Of a stretch of 64,000 nt of DNA, positions 48,715 through 61,144 are shown one piece after another. The notes beneath the pieces were generated by a model. It had not been told where the DNA came from. It searched no databases and saw only the letters and a list, made by a program, of their open reading frames with translations. The first letter of the stretch is position 1. Every line of letters starts with the position of its first letter. Position numbers and translations under genes: made by a program. Source of the stretch: Nageia nagi (Eukaryota > Pinophyta). The stretch spans positions 213,714,001-213,778,000 of the forward strand of contig JBITNC010000001.1 of assembly GCA_050084985.1 (NCBI GenBank), read 5' to 3'.

Positions 48715-48924
48715 AGGAGATTAAGATGACATAGGGGATGCACTAATTGGGTGGGACATAAGATACACTTAGGTAGGATGGGGCCCACATGACATGGCTG
48801 ATGCATGCTATGAGACATTTGATGTAGGTCATGATGATAATGAGGAGACCAACCTTGACCAAGATGATTATGAGCCAAACAAAGAGAGATACGAATGTGA
48901 TTGAAGATGAGGAGGATGATGATG

Positions 48925-49012
48925 GTATTTATTTTTTTTATCTTATATACATATTTTTATTTCATTTATAAATGCATGTAATATTGATATGTGATTTCCA
49001 TGTTATCTATAA
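48925..49012 (+). other. Predicted intron in the PMD gene of element C
   Basis: An 88-bp AT-rich segment starts GTATTT and ends AA before 'atgatgag'. In D the matching segment (57912-57993, minus strand) starts GTATTT and ends TAG. The flanking acidic and coiled-coil coding parts join in frame across it in both copies. The 3' AG is mutated here. Confidence 0.55.
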
Positions 49013-49694
49013 ATGATGAGGATCTTGAATTAGATGTGGCTCAATTACATAGGCTCATAGAACAAAAGGATGCTAAAATTAAAGAGCTGCAAGGTTAACT
49101 ACAATATGGAGGAGGAGACTATGCTAACCTATACTAGGACCTATAAAGAGTAAATGCATGGATCTAGGACTTTTATGAGTAGCTACAAAATATTGAGAGC
49201 AAATTGAGTGAAGAAAAAGCAAGAGTTGAGAAATACAAGGCTAGGTGTAGGGGTAGTGGTTCTAGCAGGGCTACTAGTTCTAGTGTAGGGGGAGGAGGCC
49301 CTTCTAGGAGGTGATAGTTCTAGACATATGATGATCATTTAGCCATGTTAAGATTTTGTAAAATGATTAACCTTTTTATGATATATAAAATATGAATTTT
49401 GTTTATTTACTTTATTTTTTATTACATGTATTTATGATAAGTATGAGAGCTAAAACTCTACACCAAGAGGCCTGCAAGGATATAGTGATCTAGGAGCTAA
49501 AACTCCACACAAAGGGGCATTCATTAATTTTAAGTTTGAAAAAATTTGACTACAAATAAGGACCATAGATGGTCCATTATTGACAAAAATGGAGTGCCAA
49601 TGCTCCTATTATGATGTCAAAATGATCCCTCATTTTCTCCATCATGATATTGATTAGTTCATCTATCCTAATATCAATTCCATTAATGTTAGTA

Positions 49695-51949
49695 AGATCA
49701 TGAATGTTTACCAAATGACATAAGTAGAGGGCCTTGTACCCCCATTGGTACTAGCTTCATTTCATTATTTTCTCTATTGTGCCCCTATGATAGTGGGCTC
49801 TTTCATCATATTTCCTTGCATATACAATATTCTTACATTATGTTATGGCATGGGATTCTTGTAAGTCCCTAATTTTTCATTATCTCCATGTATAGGAGTC
49901 TTTTTCTATTCTTCTTATTTTTTTGAATGATATTACTTTCTTATCTACTAAATATTGGATGATAATTCTAAACTTTTTGCATTCACATGTTCTATGCCCA
50001 TGAATTCTATGATATAAACAAAATTCTTCTACAATTTTAGTTGCTTTTTGGCTCATAGGTGTTGGTTGAATCAAACCCTTTTGTAGTAATGATTGTAACA
50101 ACTCATCATGATCTTTAATAATCTTGGTATATACTTAAGAGGTTTTATGGTTTGTTGAATAAGGTGTTTATTTCATCATTATAACTATTGCTATCATTCT
50201 TATAGTTGATAGTTTTCTTTCTTCTCTTTTAAATTTTCAAGAACCAATTTTCACTAGGTGCTTCTCTTTTCAAATCATAGATATAATCATCTTAGAGAGG
50301 GGTTGCTCTATATAGTTAAAAAATTCTAGTATCATCTCATCTCTAATGAATTTTATCAACATATGTTTTAGCTCTTTTTTACTTAGATTTATAAATGTTG
50401 CTATTTTTCTCCATGTTTTTACAAATTCATCAAATGATTAGTTCTAATCTTATCTCATTGTTGCTAAATCAACAAGGGTTGGTTTTGTTTTTATGTTGTG
50501 TTGATATTGATTTAGGATTTCTCATTTCAATTACTTGTAGCTAGTGATACTTTGATTTTCAATACTATAAAACCATTTAGAAGCTTCTTTCCCTAAACTA
50601 AGTTGAAATAATTTTGCTAACATAGCTACATCATGTTGATGGTTACAAGTTGCTTCCTAAAATATCATGGTGTGTATTCTTGGATTGCTAATGCCATCAT
50701 ATTTATTAAGATCTATGTCTTCATCTTCCCATGTTTTGCCTTTTATTTTTGTACAAAAGGGGTGCCTTTCATTTAACTCTTCATCCTCTTTTTCTTTACT
50801 TAATAATGTTAGCCTCTTTAGTTGTTTGGCCATTACTTTCAATTGTGCCATTATTTATTTCTTTTTTTTTGTTTTACATAGTTATATTATTATCATTTTT
50901 CTCTTTTTCTAGGGGATTGGGTTTTTTAATTTCTTTCTCATTCTCATATTCAGATATTTCATGAGTGAATATTCCATTTTGATCTCTCCATTCTTGGATT
51001 AGTTGGTTGTCTAACTCTCTAATAATTACTTGCCTTACACATATTTAAGCTTTTTGGTAAGACTATGTGTCTATTATCTTTTTCACCTCTATCTCTTTTA
51101 TCTCGTTTTCTCTATCTAACCCATAGGGTTAGTTTCAAGTTCTATCTCCATTTCACTATCTAACTCATCATCAAATTCTACCATCTCATCATTTGAATGA
51201 TCATAATTAGCCTCTTCTTATGTTATTGGTTCATAACTTTTTAAATTTTCCATAAGTGTTAGGGACAATGAAGGTTGATGAGGTTTTGACTCAAGGACAA
51301 AAGGACTTTGGTTAAGATAAAGCATATAAAAATTCATATGGGCTTTCATGGAAAAAATGGGCCACAAGTGGTCCATTTTAATAGGATTTAAACTATGGGT
51401 GGTCCTATTTTGATCTATTAATGTGTATAACAAAAGGGCTAGCTTAGCAAGTAGTATCCTAAAAGGTGATCTAAGACCACTTATGGTAAAAAATTCATAA
51501 ACTATATGTAATGAATGAGCTATGGTAGGATATTGAGTAAATCTATAGAATATCTTGGGGTATTTTATGAATTATTGCACCAACCTTAATTTATCTTTCA
51601 TTAGGTCTAGATTATTAGATTTTTTAGATTGATAGAGGGCTAATTGTAGTTTATTTTCAAAAGATTAAACTATTTCTTCATTAGGGTTCTCATTGTCTTT
51701 TGAATCTCCATGATAAAATTCATCATCTATTATATTTATACCTATTTTACAAGGATCATCATTATCTTTAGAATCTCCATGATAAGATTCATCATAAGGA
51801 AAATTGGTTTCAATAGCCAAAGGGACACTATCTTTATTTAACCTAGCACTTTTTCTTATTGATGTCACTCCTTTCCATGATTTTCTTTTTCTTTTAGTTG
51901 GCTCAAGTTTTGATTGGTTTAATGAGAAGAGATCTAATGAATTATTCAT
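49695..51949 (-). pseudogene. gag of element C
   Basis: It starts at ATG 51949 just inside the primer site (MNNSLDLFSLNQSKLEP). The N-terminal part is lysine- and acid-rich with two diverged copies of a DESYHGDSKDN block. The core is at about 50400-50870 (ISNPRIHTMIF region, then fragments of the gag pattern). A zinc-binding FCLYHRIHGHRTCECKKF motif (C-x2-H-x4-H-x4-C type) lies at about 49960-50025. Stops interrupt it. It resembles the gag of D over its whole length and more distantly that of A, B and E. It would provide the particle protein, or be vestigial, of a family lacking pol. Confidence 0.75.
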
Positions 51950-51995
51950 ATTTTATTATATTTTTAGAAGTTGAGTTCACATTGGGTTCACCAAA

Positions 51996-52655
51996 TGTTT
52001 ACAAATATTTTTAGAATGAGAATAAATAAATAATTACAAAACCCAAGATACTAATTTTAAGCTATGGATAGAAATTTATACCATACAAAAACATAGATGA
52101 AGAAGATAGCCATTCTAGAATTAGGATGACAATACCAATCAAAAACTATGATTTGTATACTTACCTTACCAAGTGTACCTAACATAAAGGATGATGATAT
52201 ATTTAATGAGTTGATTGCAAAAGAATCTTTCTCCAAAATCTATGACCTAAAATATTACAAAAAAGAGGACTATAGGTAGTTTATATGTTTTATAGGAGGA
52301 GCATCAATGGTTATTTAGCATGAATAAGGAGCACCAAAAATCTTTATCAGAGTTTCCTTTGCTTTCAAACCAAGTCAATTATTTGCACATAAATGTTTTG
52401 AACAAAGTATAGATTGCCAATGTTAGAATAAGTCATGCGAGGAAGTACACAATCCATAGCCTTGAATGGTAGCATCAATAGACACCTAAAGTATTGCCAC
52501 CACCAAGACCAAATATGGGATCATGTATCTCCTTGATGTGGACTTACACTATTTATATAGATAATAATATGACCTACTCCTTAGATCAATGTGTACCTAC
52601 ATAGATAGGGTTAGTCCATAATACATAATGATATTCAAGAAAACCATTAATATTA
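51996..52655 (-). repeat. 5' LTR of element C, outer end missing
   Basis: On the minus strand it ends '...tttgtaaaca' at 51996, next to the primer site. It contains 'ctccttgatgtggactt' and 'atttatatagataataata' blocks. Alignment with the other LTR stops at about 52655, so roughly 140 bp of its outer end are gone and no target duplication can be seen there. Confidence 0.8.
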
Positions 52656-54431
52656 GTGCCCACTTTTGGTTGATACATAAATGCTTCATATTCCATAAAT
52701 GAATCCATTAGGTACATATTTCAACTCATTGGAACCTCTATACACTTTCCATAATAAATCTTGAACAACATGGGAACATACCAAACTAAACAAATCCTTA
52801 AAAGCCTCTTCAAAATACTCATAAGCATCTAAATAACATGTTCACTTAATGAACATGCAAAATGCACCTCCCAATTTTCCATAATTGGTAAAAAATCTTA
52901 ATATCTGGTAAGCTACTACACTCAAATTTTAATTTATCTTAGTTATAAGCATAATATATCCAACCTCTAAGCTATTTTTATTGATTTTCAACCAAAAATG
53001 GTGTAGGTATCGAGACAACCAAGATGATCATCCATCCTTAACTATTCCATGATGTACCTACCTAACCATATCTAAATTAGGAAAAAATGGCCTAAAAATG
53101 CATACCATATAAGCAAATGGCTCCCAAATCTATTAATTTAGAGATATTTTCACCTAAATCTACTTACGGGGACAAGTCTCATGCTCCATAGCTCATGCTC
53201 ATGGTCCATACTCAAGGGCCATGGTTCATGGTCCATACTCAAGGGCCATAATTCATGGTCCATGATCATGGTTCATAGTGCACAATCGATAGTGTACATG
53301 ACCAAAATGATCCCATGACCATGAGTTACATCAATGTTTGCCTAGGTATTTCAAAATTTGAATCATAATGAAAGGTTAGTGATGGTTGTACATCACCTAA
53401 AACTTAAGGTAGGATGCACAATGATAATCTAAACTAAGGTGGATGTTGCCTTATTTGATGCATTGATATTGCTTAGTTTTTATGGTGGGATACCTTAAGG
53501 GTGATCACTAACCAAGGTTGGTTCTCCCTCCATCAATGCATCTACATGACCCACTGTAAGATGTAATCTTGATAAGCTCTTTCTCATACCTACACATATA
53601 ATCATTAGGCACTAGTGTACACTCTCAACCTACCTCCTCATATAAGGCTTGGTTAGAGTGATCCACCTTATATATTCATGCCTCATGTGGGTCATATTAA
53701 TATGATGCACTTAATTTGTCATAACATCCTTACCTAGACCCTTGAGGCCTTAATACCACATGTAATAGTACCATAATGAGCCACCCCTTAAAGTGTGGCT
53801 ATCAAATGCACTTCTTGGCACTAGTATCAACTACATGAACCAATAATCTAGGCATGACATAGTTCAAGAGTCTAGTTAGCTCTATCATATGTTAATTACT
53901 TAATAATATTCTACCCAAGGTCTTATAACCTTGAGATAAAACCTAGCCCCTTGTAGTATTAAGGGTCACACTCCATTCCTACACTAGGCTCATAAGCCAT
54001 GCACTACCATGGGGACTCAAAGGGTCCCTAACTTGCCACCCAATAAATGACCTTCTAATGCATTTCACCCCAAATTGATGTATAGGTAAACCCCCCTTTA
54101 AAATTGAACTAACATGACTTAACCTAATAGATGAGGCAACCTCATAATATCTTAGCCACCCAAGGCATAGGCCCAATGGTAAACCCACTCAAATTGAAGT
54201 GACCAAAGAAGATGGATCAAGAAAACCCCCACTTTAAAAATAAATCATCCCAACCTTATGGATCTAAAAACCCTAATTTAAAATTAAACTAACCCATCTT
54301 GAGCTAATTTACTTCACAACCCCACTTCAAAAATGAACCAACCTTGAGAAGATGGACCATGTAATGCAAATTTGAAACTAAACTAGCCCTACCTAATGAA
54401 CCCAATAACCCCACTTTGAAATGGGCTTAAT
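52656..54431 (-). other. rDNA intergenic spacer, middle part
   Basis: No coding similarity is seen. It includes a short CCATGG/'catggtcca' patch (about 53170-53290) like the left-edge array. From about 54190 it includes the start of the degenerate ~44-bp 'ccccacttt..aaaatgaac' repeat that continues at 61934 beyond element D. The frame at 53979-54188 has no recognisable product. Assignment to spacer rests on position and on the shared repeat. Confidence 0.5.
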
Positions 54432-55220
54432 TGTTATGGAATAAAATTTATTTATGCATTTAAATAAATACATTTTATTACACTAATATACACCTAGAAT
54501 ATTTAATTTAATGATATCAATATTTATCTTGAATATAATCATAATATCAATAATTGTCTTGAATATCATTATGTATTATGGAATAACCCTATTTATGTAG
54601 GTACACACTAACCTAAGGAGTAGGTCATGTTATTATCTACATTAATAGGGATCTAATAGTAAGTCCACATCAAGAAGATACATGATCCCATATCTAGTCT
54701 TGGTGGTGGAAATCTTTTAGGTATCTTTTGATGCTACCATTCAAGGCTATGGTTTGTGTACTTCCTTATGTGAGCTATTCTAACATTGATGATTTATCAA
54801 GGTATCATATCACTAATCAAAACATTTATATGCAAATTATTAACTTGATTTAAAAGAAAAGAGCACTCTAAAAAAGGCCATTGGTGCTCTTTATTCATGC
54901 CAAATACATCATCAACACTCCTCTTGTACAACATATAGATCGCTTATGATCCTCTTTTTATGGCATTTTAGGTTATAGCTTCTGTAGAAAGATTTCTCTA
55001 TCATCCACATATCAAACATATCATCGTTATTTGGTGTCAGGTATACTTTGTAAGGTAAGTATACAAATCACAATTCTTGATTGGTATTTTTATCCTAATT
55101 CTAGAGTGGTTATCTTCATCTATTTATTTGTATGGTCAAAATTGCTATCCATAGCTTGAAATAGATATTTTAGGTCTTGTAATTATTTATTTATTTGCAT
55201 GCTCAAAATATTTGTAAACA
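54432..55220 (+). repeat. 5' LTR of element D
   Basis: It starts TGTTATGGAATAAAA and ends TTGTAAACA. It shares long blocks with the 3' LTR (about 61145-61933) and, reversed, with those of C. It contains three palindromic modules at about 54876-54893, 54908-54925 and 54936-54957, and the 'agggatctaatagtaagtcc' core at about 54647-54666. Confidence 0.9.
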
Positions 55221-55257
55221 TTTAGTGAACTCAATGTGAACCTTAACTTTTAAAAAT

Positions 55258-57225
55258 ATGAATAATTAATTAGATCTTTTATCATTAAATCAATCAATGC
55301 TTGAACCAACTAAAATAAAAAGAAAATCATAGAAAGGTGTAACATCAATAAGAAAAAGTGCTAAGTTAAACAAATATAGTGTCCCTTTGGCTATTGAAAC
55401 CAATTTTCTTAATGATGAATCTTATCATGGAGATTCTAAAGTCAATGAAAACTTTGGTAAAATAAGCATAAATATAATAGATGATGAATCTTTTCATGGG
55501 GACTCAAACGATAATGAGAGCCTTGAAGAAGAAATAATACAACCTTTTGAAAATAGATGTCAATTAGCCTTTTATTGATATGAAAAATATAAAAATATAA
55601 ATCTAATAGAAGATAAATTAATGTTAGTGTAATAGTTCATAAATCTCTCTAGGGTATTCTATAGGTTTACTAAAGATCTTACCATACCTCATCCATTTCA
55701 TATCATCTATGAATTTTTGATCAAAAATAGTTTTAAGTCACCTTTTAGGATACTATTGGCTAAGCCAACCCTCTTATCATACACCTTAACAAGTCAAAGT
55801 AGGATTTTTTATGGTCTAAATCATATTGAAATGGATTGCTCATGGCCCATTTTTCCTATAGAAAGTCATGTCAATTTTTGTATGCTTTATCCTTCCATCC
55901 TTGAGTCAAACTTTTACCAATCTGCATCATCTTTAACACTTGAGAAAAATTTAAAAGATCATGAATCAGTGATATTAGTGAGTTAGATAATCAACTAATT
56001 AAGGAATGGAAAGATCAAAATTAGAGATTCACTCTTGAAACACTTGAATATAATAATGAGAAAGAAATTGAAATACCTAATCCCCTAGAGAAAAATAATA
56101 ATAATGAAACTATGGGAAATAAAAAATAAGAATTAGAGAAAAGGATGGCACAATTGAAATAAATGGCTGAATAATTAAAGAGGTTAATGTTATTAAGTAA
56201 ATAAAAATAAGATGAATATTTAGAAATATTTTAGCAAATATGATGAAATTAGTGATCCAAGGATACATATCACAGTCTTTGAAGAAATAGCTTGTAGTCA
56301 TCAACATGATGAAGATATCTTAGCAAGATTATTTCAATTCAATTTAGGGAAAGAATATTTTAAATGGTTATATAGTCTTGAATATCAAAATATCACCAAC
56401 TATGAGCAATTAAAATGAGAATTCATAAATCAATATCAACATAATATAAAAATAAAACCAACCCTTATCGATTTAGTAATAATGAGACAAGGTGATAACC
56501 AATCATTAGAGGAATTTGTAAAAATATAAAAGAAAATAGTGATATTCATAAATTTAAATAGAAATAACTAAAGCATATATTAATAAAATCCCTTGAGATG
56601 AGATGATATTGGAAATTTTCAACTATTTATAGGAACCTCTCTTTGAGATAATTATGTCCATGATTCAAAAAGAGAAGTACCTAGTAAAAGTCAATTATTG
56701 GAAACTTAAAAGAGAAGAAAAGAAAATATCAACTATGAAAATGATAACAATAATTATAATGGAAAAATAAATATCTTATCCATCTAAGATTAAACCCCTA
56801 GAGTATACACCAAAATTATAAAAGATAATGATGAGTTGTTACAATCATTTTTTCAAAAGGGTTTTATCCAATTACCACCCATGAGTCAAAAAGTCACTAA
56901 AATTATAGGTGGATTTTGTGGATATCATAGAATTCATGGACACAAAACATGTGAATGTAAAAAGTTTAAAGATGTTGTCCAAGACTTGATAAATAAAAAA
57001 GTGATATCATTTGAAAAATAGAAAGATAGGAAAAAGACTCCTATACATGCAGATAATGAGAAATTTGGGATTTACAAGAACCCCATGCAACAATATTGTA
57101 TACATAAGACAATATGATGAAAAAGCCCATTATCACCAGGGCATAATAAGGAAAACATCAAAATGGAGCTAGTACCATTGGGAGCACAAGGACATTTGGT
57201 TATGTCATTTGGTAAATATGCATGA
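55258..57225 (+). pseudogene. gag of element D
   Basis: From ATG 55258 to TGA 57223-57225, the recognisable parts stay in one frame (about 656 codons) but with many stops. The N-terminal part matches C (SVPLAIETNF, DESYHGDSK). Gag core fragments follow at about 56215-56560 (KYDEISDPRIHI-like, then FNLGKEYFKWLY-like, then EEFVKI). A zinc-binding FCGYHRIHGHKTCECKKF motif is at about 56914-56967. It ends about 380 bp before the antisense PMD gene. Nothing resembling protease or polymerase follows. Confidence 0.75.
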
Positions 57226-57606
57226 TCATACTAACACTAACAAAACTAATAGTAGGATAGATGAACTAATTAATGTGATGACAAAAATAATAAGGGATCA
57301 TTTTGATGTCATATCAAGAGCATGGGTACTTCATTTTTGTCAAGAATGGAATGCCTATGGTCCTCTTTCATAGCTAGATTTTATCAAACTAAAAAATTAA
57401 TGATTTCCCCTTAGCATGGAGTTTTAGCTCCTAGATCATTATATTTTTTCAATCCTCTTGGTGCAAAGTTTTAGCTCTTATATTATCATAAAATACATGT
57501 CACAAACAATAATGTAAATAAATAAAAGCTATATTTTATATTCATAAAAAGGTTAATCATTTTACAAAATCTTAGCATGGTTGAGCAATCATTGTGTGCA
57601 TAAAAG

Positions 57607-59367
57607 CTATAGTCTCCTAGAAGGACCTCCTCCTCCTATGCTAGAACTAGTAGCCCTGCTAGAGCCACTACCCCTGCACCTAGCCTTGTATTTTTTAACC
57701 CTCACTTTTTCTTCTTTTGCTTGTATTTCAAACTTGCATAGCTTATTGTAAAGGTATTAGATTTGTATGTTGGCTCTTTATACATCTTGGTATAGGGTGG
57801 TATAGTCTCCTCTTTTGTATTGCAACTATCCCTATAGATCTTTGATTTTGGCATCCTTTTGCTCTATAAGCTTGTGTAGCTAGGCCATGTCTAGTTCAAG
57901 ATTCTCATCATCTACATATAAATCACATATCATTATTACATGTATTTTATAATAAAAATAAATATATATATATAAGATAAAAAGAATAAATACTATCATC
58001 ATCATCTTCATCTTTAGATATATCCATGTCTCTCTCTGTGTTAGGCTCATATTCATCCTAATCTAGGTTAGTCTCCTTATTTTTATCATGACTAGCATAT
58101 ATTATCTTCTCATGTGTGTAATTTATGTCATGTGAGCCCTATCCTAACTATGTTTACCCTATGCTCCGTCCTATTAGTACCTCCTCTATGGGATGGTCTA
58201 CCTCATGTATGCCTAGGAGGTGAGAAGCATGTCCTCACCACTAGTCCATGTAGTCCTTAGTATGCTTAAGACCATCTATTTCTAGGTCATCCTTAAAGTT
58301 TAAGTCCTTTCTAGGTGATGTCCACTTGGAATCATAATCTAGCATTGGCTCATAGTTCTCTAGTAGTTCCCTATTATGATAGTAGCATACTACTATCCTA
58401 CAATCATCTAGTATCCCTTATTATATCTAAACTATTAGAGTACCTACTCTAGTTTGTATGGCTCAACCAATGCCCTACATGCTTAGATGTATGTTGAGTG
58501 TCTCACCCAAGCTAGCTCATGCATGTCCTCAATCCACTTTAGGGCATATCTATATAGATGCTAGTGCATTTATGACTTCTTAAGTGTGTCAAATCATATC
58601 CACCATCTCTCTAGGTCAATATTAGAAAAGTTAGGACCATGTGTAGTTGCCCATCACTACCATATGGGCACATCATTAGGTAGATCCTATGGTAGAGATG
58701 CTAGTGTAGAGATGCCTATGTGATCATAGTCCCATACATACAGTAGCATGGAGTGAACCACCTATCTCCCCTCTCTCCCCACCTTAGTGAATGCAAGTAA
58801 ATCATGGTATAGCTATGCCAAAATAGTTGGGCACCATGCATATCATTACTCATGTTAGACCATGTCCATGATAATAAGCACCATCCTCATAAGGAATGTC
58901 GTACTACTTTTATCTCGATAGATAACAACATCTAGTAAGCAAGCAATAAGGAGCATCAATTGTAGATTAACCCATGCTGGAAGATCCTTTGATACATGTC
59001 TCATTATAAAAACTCCACTCTTCCTTTATTTCACCTCATCTAAGCCTATGAGCCACATAGCCCACTCCTCTACTCATTCCATGTTATGAATAGGGACCAT
59101 TTTCACTAGCTTACCTCTAATAGGTAGCCTAATGATCCTATAGATATCTTTAAGAGTCATTATAATATCTCATATAAGTAAGTAAAAGGTGTTGGAATTA
59201 GGATCCCACCTCTCCTCAAAAGCTATCAACATATATTTATTATGATAGATGTAATTAACAAAGGCTAAATAGCTTAAGGAAATAGTCTCAAGTGTGCTCC
59301 AGCTCTCATCTAATTAGGGCCATTATTGAGCAATCATAGATGTGGTACTCTTTTTTGAAGCTTGCAT
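57607..59367 (-). pseudogene. PMD gene of element D, antisense to gag
   Basis: On the minus strand it runs from ATG (59365-59367, MQASKKST) to a stop at 57607. It is the uninterrupted counterpart of the split gene in C. The PMD opening reads RWDPNSNTF, then LKDIYRIIRLPIRGKLVKMV (about 59090-59210). An acidic segment is at about 57994-58100, an intron at 57912-57993, and a coiled-coil and Ser/Gly tail (SSRATSSSIGGGGPSRR-like) at 57607-57911. Multiple stops are present, many at former Gln or Trp codons. Its product, if it was ever made, would be of the plant mobile domain class; its role is unknown. Confidence 0.75.
57912..57993 (-). other. Predicted intron in the PMD gene of element D
   Basis: It is 82 bp on the minus strand, starting GTATTT (at 57993) and ending TAG (at 57912), and AT-rich. 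The matching intron of C is at 48925-49012. Coding similarity between the two copies resumes at the same codon on both sides. Confidence 0.6.
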
Positions 59368-60299
59368 ATAATAGCTATGATCTTGGTACAAAACACCCAA
59401 AAATAAATATTAGTTTTTATTATTAATGCATTTTTGAGTTTTGTAGAATAGTAAAAGAGGACCACTTGTGGTCCAAACTATAGTTAAAGAGGATCACCCA
59501 TAGTTTGAAGTATAAGGGACTACCAACAACCCTCTTCCCATATAGAAAACTAAAAAAATTTCATGAATAGGGTCATATTGAAAAGAACAACCTAATCATA
59601 GAGGTAGAAAAATGAAAAATAATGGTAAAAGTGAAAAACAAAAGCAAAGATATTCTAATGGGTAAAACCTTAGGAATAAGATACTATAATTATAGAAAAA
59701 ATATGTAAAAAGAAAACACATAGAAAAAAATATCAAGAATGCACCAAAGAAAGATAGGTAAAGATGATTTACCTAATGACCAATAGGAGAGTTTATCACT
59801 AGAGCAGCTCTATGTCCCTCTTGGTGTGTAATTAATAAAGCCATGATAGGGAGATGTGAAAAAGAAGCAAAGGTAAATCATAAGTTGATAGTAGCAAAAT
59901 CAGGAATAAGCACCCATCTTATAGGTTCTAAAAACTTATAAGCACTCTCCACTCTAAAAATACAAGCAAGTGATAATGAAATGGGGTTCAACCATCTTTT
60001 ATAAGATTTCAAGGGCAAATATCCCTAGATAGTCTTGATTTGCATACTTATGAGTTACAAATAGGTAAATAGAATAGTTAGTCAGAATTAGTAAGAAATA
60101 TGCCTTTATTAAAGTTATTTAGTTTTCAAAAATTCCTTAAGAAAAGGATCACCCATGACCTTTTGTCATGCTTTGAGGATCATCGATGGTGCACTTATGT
60201 CAAAATAGACCATTTGCATTCCTTATTTTATCAAATTGAACATCCTAATTTATTAGACATGATTAAGAATTATATATATGGATATATCCTAGATCATAT

Positions 60300-60790
60300 T
60301 TTGTTATATGCCTCTTGGCATAGAGTTTCATCTCTCATCATCATATTATACCTCTTGAAGTAGAGTTTTAGCTCTCATCATCATATTATGCCTCTTGGCA
60401 TAGAGTTTCAAATCTCATCATCATATTATGACTCATGGTGTAGAGTTTTAGCTCTTATCATCATATTATGCCTCTTAACATAGATTTTTAGCTCTTATTA
60501 TCATATTGTGCCTCTTGGCATAGAGTTTTAGCTCTCATCATCATATTATGCCTCTTGGCATATAGTTTCAGCTCTTATCATCATATTATGCATCTTGGCA
60601 TAGAGTTTTAGCTCTTATCATCATATTATGCCTTTTGGCATATATTTTTAGCTCTCATCACCATATTATGCCTCTTGGTGTAGAGTTTCAACTCTCATCA
60701 TCATATATGCCTTTTGGCATAGAGTTTTAGCTCTCATTATCATATCATGCCTCTTGGTGTAAAATTGAGCTTCCATTCTACTATAGTATG
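60300..60790 (+). repeat. 40-bp tandem repeat in the 3' untranslated region of D, about 12 copies
   Basis: The unit contains 'tatgcctcttggcatagag' followed by 'ttttagctctcatcatcata'. Copies start about every 40 bp (for example 60308, 60348, 60388). It is the reverse complement of the C repeat and shares words with the 97-99 bp repeats of A and B ('cctcttgg', 'tagctct'). Confidence 0.9.
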
Positions 60791-60829
60791 CTATTCACTT
60801 GTGCTGTCATATGTGGTTAGGTGTGGGCA

Positions 60830-60905
60830 TATGTTTTCATGTATTTTCATGTGTGGTCATGTGTTATCATGTGTCATCATGTGTGGTCATGTGTGGTCAT
60901 GTGTT
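60830..60905 (+). repeat. TGTGGTCATG short tandem repeat
   Basis: Copies of 'atgtgtggtc' and 'atgtgttatc' follow one another every 10-11 bp. It lies after the 40-bp repeat, as the related repeat does in A and B. Confidence 0.75.
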
Positions 60906-61144
60906 GTTAATATCATGACAAGGGACAAATTGAAAAACATCATTGTAAGGAGTTTCTTTAACCCATATTTAGCTTTTGCAAGTTTTGATATATTACAATA
61001 TTTGTTTTAATTTAGATTGATTAGTGTTGGTTTTATGCTTATCAATACCTATTAATACTTTATTAGTATGACATCTTGATTAGTAATTTGAATGAAAAGT
61101 CTCAATGCATCTAGTGATATCAATTTCTCATCCAAAGTGAGGCA

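Larger units (their letters stand above)
38584..49314 (+). pseudogene. PMD gene of element C, antisense to its gag, split by element B
   Basis: Exon 1 runs 38584-39775 and 48715-48924; the remainder after a small intron runs 49013-49314. B occupies 39776-48714. The start ATG 38584 has a homologous ATG in D (59367). The N-terminal part reads RWDLNSNTFHLPIGEI, then VTLKDIYKITRLPIRGKLV (about 38740-38840), the typical plant mobile domain opening seen in MAIN/MAIL-type and transposon-borne proteins. Later parts include tryptophan- and tyrosine-rich blocks (about 39190-39600). An acidic stretch (about 48840-48924) and a coiled coil (LHRLIEQKDAKIKELQ, about 49047-49094) follow, with a Ser/Gly-rich tail ending GGPSRR-stop. 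Many stops are present. Its function is unknown; in other Tat elements antisense extra genes are known. Confidence 0.75.
36318..52655 (-). mobile_element. Element C: non-autonomous gag plus antisense-PMD LTR element, with element B nested inside
   Basis: This minus-strand element has its 3' LTR at 36318-37000 and a truncated 5' LTR at 51996-52655. The primer site is at about 51975-51993 (reads TGGTGAACCC on the minus strand) and the polypurine tract at 37001-37013. Its own internal part, minus B, is about 6 kb. It holds a gag-like frame on the element's strand and, opposite to it, a PMD gene (38584-49314 on the plus strand, split by B). No protease, reverse transcriptase or integrase remnant is seen. 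D (54432-61933) has the same layout, so this is a family and not an accident of decay. Confidence 0.85.

Noticed and set aside
60300-60790. Regular 40-bp repeats considered as a CRISPR array
   Set aside because: Repeats are head-to-tail without unique spacers, lie in the 3' untranslated region of a plant retrotransposon, and have no cas genes nearby.
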